This document shows, in pieces, positions 1-5,028 of a stretch of DNA of 5,028 nucleotides; the stretch's first letter is position 1; each line of letters starts with the position of its first letter. The notes beneath the pieces were generated by a model, which worked only from the letters and a program-made list of their open reading frames with translations, was not told the DNA's origin and ran no database searches. The DNA comes from Chloroflexota bacterium (GTDB lineage: Bacteria; Chloroflexota; UBA6077; JACCZL01). The translations under genes and the position numbers were made by a program. Location of the stretch: NCBI GenBank assembly GCA_013695975.1, contig JACCZL010001002.1:1-5028 (forward strand). The letters are read 5' to 3'.

Positions 1-648
1 TTCCTGGCCTTCACTGACGACGACTGCGCGCCCGCGCCTGACTGGCTGGATGCCCTCGCGGCGCGCTTCGTCGCCGCGCCGGATCACGCCGTCGGCGGCC
101 GCAAGCTCAACGCGCTCGCCGACAATCCGTATTCGACCGCGAGCCAGACGATCACCGACGCGGCCTATCGTTACCACAACGCCCACTCGGGACCAGCGCG
201 CTTCCTCTCGTCGGCAAATCTGGCCCTGCCGGCCGATCGCTTCCGCGCCATCGGCGGCTTCGATCCGGCCTTCAGGACGTCGGAGGATCGGGAGCTCTGC
301 GACCGCTGGCTCCAGCACGGCTACCGACTGACCTACGCCCCCGAAGCGCGGGTCTACCACGCCCACGCCCTGACCCTCGGCGCCTTTTGGCGGCAGCAGT
401 TCAGCTACGGCCGCGGCGCCTCCCGCTTCCATCGGTCACGCGCTCGCCGCGGCCGCGGCCGCTTCAGGCCCGACCCAACGTTCTACCTGGACCTGCTGCG
501 GCACCCGCTCCGACAGGGTCCGAGCCGTCGCGCGCCGTGGCTCGTGGCGCTGCTGCTGGTCGGTCAGGCGGCCAACGCGGCCGGCTTCTTCTGGGAGGAG
601 GCCGCGAGGCGGGCTGCCGAGCCGTCCGCCGGACCGGGCGATGGCTAG
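1..648 (+). CDS. Family 2 glycosyltransferase, C-terminal part (5' end outside window)
   Basis: The frame is open from the first base and ends at TAG 646-648, giving 215 residues with no start, so the N-terminal nucleotide-binding half is missing. The fragment opens on the GT-A core: TDDDC at fragment residues 5-9 is the DxD-type motif that binds the metal and the nucleotide-sugar diphosphate. GGFD (85-88) and the acceptor-site EDREL (95-99) follow, then YAPEARVYH (112-120), the usual order in GT2 enzymes. A strongly basic stretch (about 142-157, many Arg) and a hydrophobic segment (about 181-198) near the end suggest membrane association at the cytoplasmic face. Known for the family: inverting transfer of a sugar from a nucleotide sugar to a polysaccharide, lipid or protein acceptor. 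Donor and acceptor cannot be read from the sequence. It overlaps the next glycosyltransferase by 8 bases, so both probably lie in one operon for surface glycan synthesis (inference). Confidence 0.9.
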   Translation, partial: FLAFTDDDCAPAPDWLDALAARFVAAPDHAVGGRKLNALADNPYSTASQTITDAAYRYHNAHSGPARFLSSANLALPADRFRAIGGFDPAFRTSEDRELCDRWLQHGYRLTYAPEARVYHAHALTLGAFWRQQFSYGRGASRFHRSRARRGRGRFRPDPTFYLDLLRHPLRQGPSRRAPWLVALLLVGQAANAAGFFWEEAARRAAEPSAGPGDG

Positions 649-1573
649 CCCCGTGGAGTCGCCGATCACCGTCGTGATCGCGACTCGCGACCGGGGCGAT
701 CGCGTCGTCAACGCCGTCGCGAGTGTGCGCGCGAACGACTACGCCAACTGGGAGCTGATCGTCGTCGACCAGAGCAGGGACGATCGGACCGAAGCCGCGC
801 TGCGGCGTTTCTCCGCCGATAGGCGCATCCGCTACCCGCGGAGTTCGACGCGGGGGGTATCGCACGGGCGCAATCTTGGGATTCGTCAGGCGCGTAGCGA
901 GCTGGTCGCCATCACCGACGACGACTGCGAGGTGTCGGCGGGCTGGCTGGGGGAGCTCGCGGCGGCGTTCGCGAGCGACGAGCGGGTCGGGATCGTGTTC
1001 GGCAACGCGCTGCCCGGCCCGCACGATCCCGCCCTGGGCTTCGTGCCGGCCTACCTCCGGGACGCGCCGTTCCGCGCCCGCGGCATGCGCGACAAGCATC
1101 GAGTCGAGGGTATGTCAGCCTGCATGGGGCTGCGCAGAACCGTCTGGCAAGCGCTCGGCGGCTTCGACCCGCTACTCGGCGTCGGTGCGCGCTTCGAGTC
1201 GGCCGCCGAGAGTGACCTGACCATCAGCGCCTTGCTTGCCGGCTACGTCGTCTACGAGACGCCCGCCGTAGTGGTCGTTCACCATGGGTTCCGCACCTGG
1301 AAAGAGGGCCGCGCGCTGATCCGTCGTTACTGGTACGGCACCGGCGCAGTGCTCGCCAAGCACCTGAAGCGCGGCCACCTGTCGGTGGCCCGGCTCCTCG
1401 TCCAACTGGCCTGGCGCTGGGCCTTCGGCCGCTCGCGAGTCGCCGCCAGCCTCGGCGGACATCGCTACCGTGGTTTGAGGCTGGCGTCCTTCGCCCTGGG
1501 GTTCGCGGCCGGCTGCGGCACTCCCGTCGACAAGCGCGTGGGCCACTTCGTCCGGGGAACGAGCGTTAGATAA
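641..1573 (+). CDS. Family 2 glycosyltransferase
   Basis: A complete 310-residue GT-A glycosyltransferase. The N-terminal strand TVVIATRDR (10-18) and VVDQSRDD (41-48) form the nucleotide-binding start of the GT2 fold. SHGRNLGI (74-81) precedes ITDDDCE (91-97), the DxD-type metal/donor motif. GGFDP (173-177) and AAESDL (188-193) occupy the acceptor region; the usual E-D pair here reads E-S-D, a modest deviation from the upstream enzyme, which keeps EDREL. HH (214-215) lies where the family often has a conserved His. The C-terminal ~90 residues hold amphipathic and weakly hydrophobic stretches but no clear membrane span. The ATG at 641 lies inside the end of the preceding gene, and no good Shine-Dalgarno precedes it, so translational coupling is likely. 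It shares the TDDDC core with its neighbour, suggesting related enzymes acting in succession on one glycan (inference). Substrate unknown. Its 3' end overlaps the convergent molybdoprotein gene by 8 bases. Confidence 0.93.
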   Translation: MASPVESPITVVIATRDRGDRVVNAVASVRANDYANWELIVVDQSRDDRTEAALRRFSADRRIRYPRSSTRGVSHGRNLGIRQARSELVAITDDDCEVSAGWLGELAAAFASDERVGIVFGNALPGPHDPALGFVPAYLRDAPFRARGMRDKHRVEGMSACMGLRRTVWQALGGFDPLLGVGARFESAAESDLTISALLAGYVVYETPAVVVVHHGFRTWKEGRALIRRYWYGTGAVLAKHLKRGHLSVARLLVQLAWRWAFGRSRVAASLGGHRYRGLRLASFALGFAAGCGTPVDKRVGHFVRGTSVR

Positions 1574-2576
1574 CCTCGAGGCGATCGACCCACTTGATCC
1601 ACTGGAAGCCGCGGCGACCGGGGGCGACCAGGCGGACGGGGTAACCGTGGCCGGGGGTCAGCGTCTCGCCGCCCACTCGGGTGGCGAGGAGGGCCCCGCG
1701 CAGCTCGTCGAGCGGGAAGGTCCAGTGGTGGCCGGTGACCGAGACGACCTCGACCGCGCTGGCGCCGGCCGCGACGCCGCTGGCGGCAAGGACGTCGCCC
1801 ACCGACACCCCTTGCCAGACCTGCTCGCTCCACCAGCCGCCGGTGCAGTCGATCACCGTCGTCATCTCGCGTGACTCCAGGGCATCGAGGTCGGCGTAGG
1901 AGAGGGAGGCGGGGACCGCGACGCGACCGCCGACCCCCAGCCGCCAGGTGGCCGGGTCGAGGCCAGGAATGCGGTCGAGCTGCCAGATCGTGACCGGAAA
2001 GTCGTTGCCAGAGAACGAGCCGGCGTGCTTCGAGCCACTCGCGCGGCGGGAGCCTGCCGCGGCCCGGGCGTCCGCCACCCGCTCGAACGCCTGCCAGGCA
2101 AACAGGGCCCCGATCGAGAGTCCGACCAGCCGCAGGGCGCTCCGTCGGGTGGCCAGGTCCTTCGCCAGCGAGCCGCGCTCCCGACGGCGGAGAAGGTGCC
2201 AGAGCAGCAGCGGCAGCGTCCCGAGCGCCAGGAAGACGTGGATGTTGAGCGGCGAGTAGCCCCAGAGGGCGTCGAAGGACACGAGCTGGAGGGTCCAGGC
2301 CAGCCCCAGTCCCAGGGTCCCGAGCAGCGCCAGGCCGGTCAGCGCCCCGACCAGGACCGAGCGGTCGGCGTGACCGCGGCCGAGCCGCCGCCGCAGGGAG
2401 GACCGGACGACGACCTGCTTCCAGAAGAGGAGCAACACGAGCGCGGTCCCGAACAGACGGTGCAGGTCGTAGAGCGGCAACGCTCGCGCCTCGGGCAGGA
2501 GCCAGCCCAGGATGCCGGTCGCAACCTCGGCCACGACCAGCAAGTAGAGGAGCAGGTTCGTCAGGCGTCTCGGCAT
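1566..2576 (-). CDS. Membrane-anchored molybdopterin-dependent oxidoreductase (sulfite oxidase-type fold)
   Basis: A 336-residue two-part protein. The N-terminal half has five predicted membrane segments (about 6-27, 36-57, 73-97, 108-129, 148-166). Arg-rich loops at 1-4, 60-67 and 130-134 put the N-terminus inside and the catalytic domain outside by the positive-inside rule. H39 and H113, both near the outer face, and H127 are candidate heme b ligands, as in cytochrome b-like anchors. The C-terminal half (about 190-336) resembles the oxidoreductase molybdopterin-binding domain: IDCTGGWW (242-249) holds the only cysteine, C244, the expected molybdenum ligand, followed by WQGVSVGDVL (254-263), HWTFPLDEL (284-292) and GHGYPVRLVAPG (309-320), then the closing KWVDRLEV. 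No dimerisation domain like that of classical sulfite oxidases follows. TRRSALR (143-149), just before the fifth segment, looks like a Tat motif. Known role of the family: two-electron oxidation or reduction at Mo; the substrate is not predictable. ATG 2574-2576 is preceded by GGGGGAA as a ribosome binding site. Confidence 0.88.
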   Translation of the reverse strand: MPRRLTNLLLYLLVVAEVATGILGWLLPEARALPLYDLHRLFGTALVLLLFWKQVVVRSSLRRRLGRGHADRSVLVGALTGLALLGTLGLGLAWTLQLVSFDALWGYSPLNIHVFLALGTLPLLLWHLLRRRERGSLAKDLATRRSALRLVGLSIGALFAWQAFERVADARAAAGSRRASGSKHAGSFSGNDFPVTIWQLDRIPGLDPATWRLGVGGRVAVPASLSYADLDALESREMTTVIDCTGGWWSEQVWQGVSVGDVLAASGVAAGASAVEVVSVTGHHWTFPLDELRGALLATRVGGETLTPGHGYPVRLVAPGRRGFQWIKWVDRLEVI

Positions 2577-2683
2577 CGTTCCCCCATCAGCGTAGCGCTG
2601 TACGCCGACTGTGGGCCAGCACAGGCGGCACGCTGCTTGCTACGATGTCGCCTGGCCGCCCGAAGTGGGCTGCCGGAGGGGAC
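2577..2683. promoter_or_regulatory. Divergent intergenic region between molybdoprotein and cupin genes
   Basis: This 107-base gap must hold the promoters of both divergent genes. On the + strand TACGAT (2641-2646) fits a -10 box about 38 bases before the cupin start, but no convincing -35 hexamer lies 16-18 bases upstream. A small dyad, GCGTA-N6-TACGC (2590-2605), sits about 13 bases upstream of the molybdoprotein start and could be an operator half-site pair; it is short and may be chance. No riboswitch-like structure was recognised. Confidence 0.35.
2675..2681 (+). promoter_or_regulatory. Strong Shine-Dalgarno deciding the cupin start
   Basis: GGAGGGG lies 2 bases before the GTG at 2684 (4 bases after the GGAGG core). 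It is the best ribosome binding site in the window. The in-frame ATG at 2645, 39 bases upstream, has no purine-rich site before it, so the GTG start is preferred. Confidence 0.65.
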
Positions 2684-3085
2684 GTGACCAGCGATCGATC
2701 CAGTGTGCGGCGCCGCAAACTCGGCGAGCCGCGAGCGATCCCGACCCGCCCCGGCATGACCAGGCGCCCGTTCGTCGGTCCCGAGGACGGGGTCGGCGAG
2801 CTGTTCGTCGAGGAATTGCGCTTCGAGCCCGGGGCCGCGATTCCCCTCCACCACCATCCGGTCGTCGAGGCGTTCGTCGTCCTGGATGGCGCGCTGACCG
2901 TCCATCTCGGAGAGGAGGTCGTCGTGGTCGAAGCGGAGGAGACGGTCGCGATCCCCTCGGGGACGCCCCACGCCTTGACGAATGGCGGCTCGGTACCCGC
3001 CCGCGCCCTGTCGGCCGCCCCCTGGGACCACGACACTTTCTTCGCCAACGCGACGACCTACATGGAAGGCGTCCCGCGCGAGTAG
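2684..3085 (+). CDS. Small single-domain cupin protein
   Basis: A 133-residue protein from the GTG start chosen on its Shine-Dalgarno; starting at ATG 2645 would add 13 residues without a ribosome binding site, and ATG 2756-2758 is a shorter alternative. Cupin motif 1, G-X5-H-X-H-X3-E-X6-G, is matched exactly at residues 50-69, with ligands H56, H58 and E62. Motif 2 is present as P-S-G-T-P-H-A-L-T-N (91-100), supplying the fourth ligand H96; its leading Gly is replaced by Glu. The protein should therefore be a metal-binding beta-barrel of the RmlC-like cupin fold. Members of this small class include dioxygenases, isomerases and ligand-binding proteins, and nothing here selects among them. No DNA-binding, signal or membrane segment is visible, so it is presumably cytosolic. 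It stands alone after a divergent promoter region; the dehydrogenase 70 bases downstream may or may not be cotranscribed. Confidence 0.87.
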   Translation: MTSDRSSVRRRKLGEPRAIPTRPGMTRRPFVGPEDGVGELFVEELRFEPGAAIPLHHHPVVEAFVVLDGALTVHLGEEVVVVEAEETVAIPSGTPHALTNGGSVPARALSAAPWDHDTFFANATTYMEGVPRE

Positions 3086-3110
3086 TCATGCCGTGCTTCG
3101 CTCAGCATGA
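3086..3110. repeat. Palindromic intergenic element, possible copy of a dispersed repeat
   Basis: Immediately after the cupin TAG stop, TCATGC (3086-3091) and GCATGA (3105-3110) form perfect 6-bp arms around a 13-base centre containing CTTCGCTCA. The 17 bases at 3094-3110 resemble, from memory, a dispersed intergenic repeat of the type GCTTCGCTCAG(N)ATGA found in many copies in Chloroflexota and other bacteria. The hairpin could also act as a weak terminator or mRNA 3' end for the cupin, although no T-run follows. Only one copy lies in the window, so repeat status cannot be shown here. Confidence 0.4.
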
Positions 3111-3142
3111 AAGCTGGGTTGCGTCGATCGTGGTGGTCCAGC

Positions 3143-3148
3143 GGTGAG
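3143..3148 (+). promoter_or_regulatory. Likely Shine-Dalgarno for the dehydrogenase
   Basis: GGTGAG at 3143-3148 contains GGTGA, which pairs with the 3' part of the anti-Shine-Dalgarno, 7 bases before ATG 3156. The alternative start GTG 3144-3146 lies inside this site and has no better one of its own, so the ATG is slightly preferred. Confidence 0.4.
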
Positions 3149-3155
3149 CAGTCCG

Positions 3156-3953
3156 ATGCAGTATCGAGGGCGCTCGGCGCTGGTCACCGGCGCCTCGTCG
3201 GGGATCGGCGAGGCCTTTGCCCGAGCCCTGGCTGGTCGCGAGATGGCGTTGCTCCTCGCCGCTCGCTCTGAGGAGCGGCTGCGGACGATCGCCGAGGACC
3301 TGGCCGCGCGGCACGGGGTTCGCGTCGAGACGGTGTCGATCGACCTGGCCGAGCGCGACGCGCCCGGACGCCTGCTCGAGATTGCCGACGAGCGCGGCTT
3401 CGAGCCGGACCTGCTCGTCAACAATGCCGGGGTGGGCGTCCTGGCCCCGTTCGCCGAGGTCCCGCTCGAGCGCCAGCTCGAGATGATCCGCCTCAACGTC
3501 GAGGCGCTCGTCGCCCTGACTGGCCTCTACCTGCCGCGGATGCTCGCCCGCCGCGCTGGAGGGGTGATCAACGTCGCTTCGTCGGCGGCCTTCCAGCCAG
3601 TCCCCTACTTAGCCGTCTACGCGGCGTCCAAGGCGTTCGTCCTCAGCTTCAGCGAGGGACTCTGGGCCGAGACCCATCGCCACGGCGTGCGGGTCGTCGC
3701 CGTCGCCCCTGGCCCAGTGCGGGACACGCGCTTCGGCGAGCGCGCCGAGATGCGAACGGCGCTCGCCGAGCTCCGGAGCATCCCCCGCGAGCACGTCGTC
3801 GCCGCGGCCCTCGATGCCCTCGACCGCCATCGGCCGTCCGTCGTCCCCGGCCTCACCACCAGCTTCGCCGCCCGCACCGCGGGCCTGATCCCCCGCCGCC
3901 TCCAGCTCCTGGCGACCGAGCGCCTCTTTCGCCGCTACGCCCATCGCCCGTGA
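3156..3953 (+). CDS. Short-chain dehydrogenase/reductase (classical SDR, DltE/YqjQ-like)
   Basis: A 265-residue classical SDR from ATG 3156; a GTG at 3144 would add four residues (V/M-S-S-P). The Rossmann dinucleotide motif TGASSGIG is at 11-18, NNAG at 89-92, and the catalytic tetrad is complete: N114, S142, Y155 and K159 (YAASK), with the post-active-site PGPV at 185-188. The Arg after the second strand (LAARS, R37) suggests NADP(H) preference (inference from the family). The length is normal for classical SDRs with a short C-terminal extension; the basic, Leu-rich tail (about 240-265) resembles that of DltE-type members and could touch the membrane, but no true span is evident. Reaction: reversible reduction of a carbonyl or oxidation of an alcohol; substrate unknown. 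It follows the cupin by 70 bases and ends 16 bases before the stop of the convergent CoA-transferase. Confidence 0.92.
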   Translation: MQYRGRSALVTGASSGIGEAFARALAGREMALLLAARSEERLRTIAEDLAARHGVRVETVSIDLAERDAPGRLLEIADERGFEPDLLVNNAGVGVLAPFAEVPLERQLEMIRLNVEALVALTGLYLPRMLARRAGGVINVASSAAFQPVPYLAVYAASKAFVLSFSEGLWAETHRHGVRVVAVAPGPVRDTRFGERAEMRTALAELRSIPREHVVAAALDALDRHRPSVVPGLTTSFAARTAGLIPRRLQLLATERLFRRYAHRP

Positions 3954-3987
3954 CCAGGGCGCCCGCCGGTCAAATCGCGCCCTGGTC
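3952..3987. terminator. Inverted repeat across convergent gene ends, candidate bidirectional terminator
   Basis: GACCAGGGCGC (3952-3962) and GCGCCCTGGTC (3977-3987) are perfect 11-bp complementary arms around a 14-base loop. The left arm begins in the dehydrogenase stop codon and the right arm encodes the last residues of the CoA-transferase (RDQG), whose stop lies in the loop. Because it is symmetrical it would form the same GC-rich hairpin in both transcripts. No T-tract follows on either side, so it is not a canonical intrinsic terminator. Confidence 0.5.
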
Positions 3988-5028
3988 GCGCAGCTCTCGA
4001 ATCTCGTCCGCGCTGTAGCCCAGCTCCGCGGCGACCGCGTCGGTGTGCTGGCCGAGGGCCGGGACCGGATCGGCCCGTTGCGGGAGGCCCGAGAGATTGA
4101 GGGGGTGGGCCAGGGCGCGCAGCGGCCCGACTGGGCTGTCGACCTCGAGCCAGCGGTCGCGGGCGGCGAGCTGGGGGTGGTCGACCAGGTCGTCGACCTC
4201 GTTGAGACTGCCGAACGGCACGTCGGCCTCGACCAGGCGCGCGACGACGGCGGCGCGGTCTTCTCGGCCGAAGATCTCCTCGATCAGCGGCTCCAGCTCG
4301 GCCCGGTTGCGGACGCGGGCCTCATTGCTCGCGAAGCGCGGGTCGTCCGCCAGCTCAGGCCGCCGCAGGGCGATGCGGCAGAGCCGCTCCCACTGGCCTT
4401 CGTTCTGGATACCCAGGTTCACCGCCCCATCGCCCGTGCGATAGGGGCCGTAGGGGACGATGATGTTGTGGCGCATCCCGGCCCGCTCGAGCTTCTTCTG
4501 GCCATACATCCAGTAGTAGGCCGGGGCGGTCATCCACTCGGCCAGGCAGTCGAGCATGGCCGTCTCGATCGTGCAGCCGAGGCCGGTCCGCTCGCGCTCG
4601 TAGAGGGCCGCCAGGATCGAGGCGAAGGCGTACATCCCGGCCGCGATGTCGGCGATCGAAATCCCCACCTTGGCCGGCTCGTCGGGCGTGCCGGTCGTCG
4701 AGATCAGGGCGCTCTCGCCCTGCAGCAGCAGGTCGAACGCCTTGCGCTCGCGATAGGGCCCGGAGCTGCCGTAGCCGGACAGCTCGCAGACGACCAGCCG
4801 CGGATGGCGCGCCCGCAGCGCCGTCGCCCCCAGGTCGAGCCGCTCGGCCACCCCGGGCCCCAGGTTCTGGACGACGACGTCGGCCCGCGCCAGGAGGCGG
4901 TCGAGCAGCTCGCGCCCGCCCGGCGCCTTGAAGTCGAGGGTCAGGCTGCGCTTGCCGCGGTTGAGCCAGACGAAGTAGGCCGAGAGCCCGCCGACGACAC
5001 TGTCGTAGCGGCGCGCGAAATCGCCGCC
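3970..5028 (-). CDS. Family III CoA-transferase (CaiB/BaiF type), N-terminus outside window
   Basis: The reverse frame is open from the window edge to TGA at 3972-3970, giving 352 residues; about 40 N-terminal residues are missing if it has the usual ~390-400. A GTG at 4851 is only an internal codon, because the upstream sequence carries family motifs: LNRGKRSLTLD (fragment 22-32), ADVVVQN (49-55) and GVAERLDLG (59-67). Then come SGYGSSGPY (84-92), AFDLLLQGESALISTTG (97-113) and GISIADIAAG (122-131), whose D127 matches the position of the catalytic Asp of formyl-CoA transferase. The C-terminal part has DDPRFASNEARV and DHPQLAARD, typical of the interlocked-dimer family. Known chemistry: transfer of CoA between carboxylic acids through an aspartyl-CoA anhydride. 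The acid pair here is unknown. It is cytosolic and convergent with the dehydrogenase across 16 bases; its operon partners lie beyond the right edge. Confidence 0.93.
   Translation of the reverse strand, partial: GGDFARRYDSVVGGLSAYFVWLNRGKRSLTLDFKAPGGRELLDRLLARADVVVQNLGPGVAERLDLGATALRARHPRLVVCELSGYGSSGPYRERKAFDLLLQGESALISTTGTPDEPAKVGISIADIAAGMYAFASILAALYERERTGLGCTIETAMLDCLAEWMTAPAYYWMYGQKKLERAGMRHNIIVPYGPYRTGDGAVNLGIQNEGQWERLCRIALRRPELADDPRFASNEARVRNRAELEPLIEEIFGREDRAAVVARLVEADVPFGSLNEVDDLVDHPQLAARDRWLEVDSPVGPLRALAHPLNLSGLPQRADPVPALGQHTDAVAAELGYSADEIRELRDQGAI

Noticed and set aside
440..464. Very GC-rich alternating run (GGCCGC repeats)
   Set aside because: It encodes an Arg/Gly basic stretch in frame in the first glycosyltransferase; it is compositional, with no evidence of a regulatory site or recombination element.
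464..1099. Open frame of 211 residues on the - strand, opposite the two glycosyltransferases
   Set aside because: It is rich in Arg, Pro and Ala with no recognisable domain, spans the junction of two well-supported genes, and is what high GC content produces antisense to real coding sequence.
2645..2683. ATG 2645 as the cupin start
   Set aside because: No ribosome binding site precedes it; GTG 2684 has GGAGGGG at good spacing, and ATG 2645 lies within the candidate -10 box.
2025..2687. Open frame of 220 residues on the + strand, opposite the molybdoprotein gene
   Set aside because: It is dominated by Gln, Glu, Arg and Pro in low-complexity order, the typical antisense shadow of Leu-rich membrane segments, and no family motif is present.
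2561..3048. Overlapping - strand open frames opposite the cupin gene
   Set aside because: No motif and biased composition, whereas the + strand frame carries both cupin motifs with all metal ligands.
2644..3953. Cupin plus dehydrogenase as a two-gene pathway or new system
   Set aside because: They are merely co-directional with a gap of 58-70 bases holding a hairpin, and both are promiscuous families; nothing ties them to a shared substrate.
4849..4851. GTG here as the start of the CoA-transferase
   Set aside because: The frame remains open to the window edge and the upstream translation carries conserved family segments (RGKRSLTLD, ADVVVQN), so the gene is cut by the window, not started here.

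Overview
The window is ordinary, gene-dense bacterial chromosome with high GC content (roughly 70% by eye). GC-rich third positions hold in all six reading frames called, and stops and starts overlap or nearly touch. No rRNA, tRNA, CRISPR array, transposase, integrase or phage gene is visible. Base composition and gene content (tandem family 2 glycosyltransferases, a membrane-anchored molybdopterin oxidoreductase, a family III CoA-transferase) suggest a Chloroflexota (Thermomicrobia-like) or high-GC Actinomycetota genome. This placement is an inference; there is no phylogenetic marker in the window.

Layout. 1-648 (+) is the C-terminal part of a family 2 glycosyltransferase whose start lies outside the window. 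It overlaps by 8 bases a second, complete family 2 glycosyltransferase (641-1573, +); the pair is probably translationally coupled and belongs to a surface polysaccharide or glycoconjugate cluster running in from the left. 1566-2576 (-) is convergent with that pair, its stop lying 8 bases inside the second glycosyltransferase. It encodes a protein with five predicted membrane segments and a C-terminal sulfite-oxidase-type molybdopterin domain. A 107-base divergent intergenic region separates it from a small single-domain cupin (2684-3085, +), followed after a short gap by a short-chain dehydrogenase/reductase (about 3156-3953, +). The window ends with a family III CoA-transferase (3970 to beyond 5028, -), convergent with the dehydrogenase and truncated at its N-terminus by the window edge.

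How the genes work together. Only the two glycosyltransferases have a clear functional link. The other four look like independent housekeeping or accessory metabolic genes, and I see no evidence that they form one pathway. The most notable points are: an apparent internal twin-arginine (Tat) motif directly before the last membrane segment of the molybdenum protein, implying mixed Sec/Tat assembly; a perfect 11-bp inverted repeat spanning both stop codons of the convergent dehydrogenase and CoA-transferase genes; and a short palindromic intergenic element after the cupin that resembles a widespread dispersed bacterial repeat. I did not find a convincing undescribed multi-gene system.
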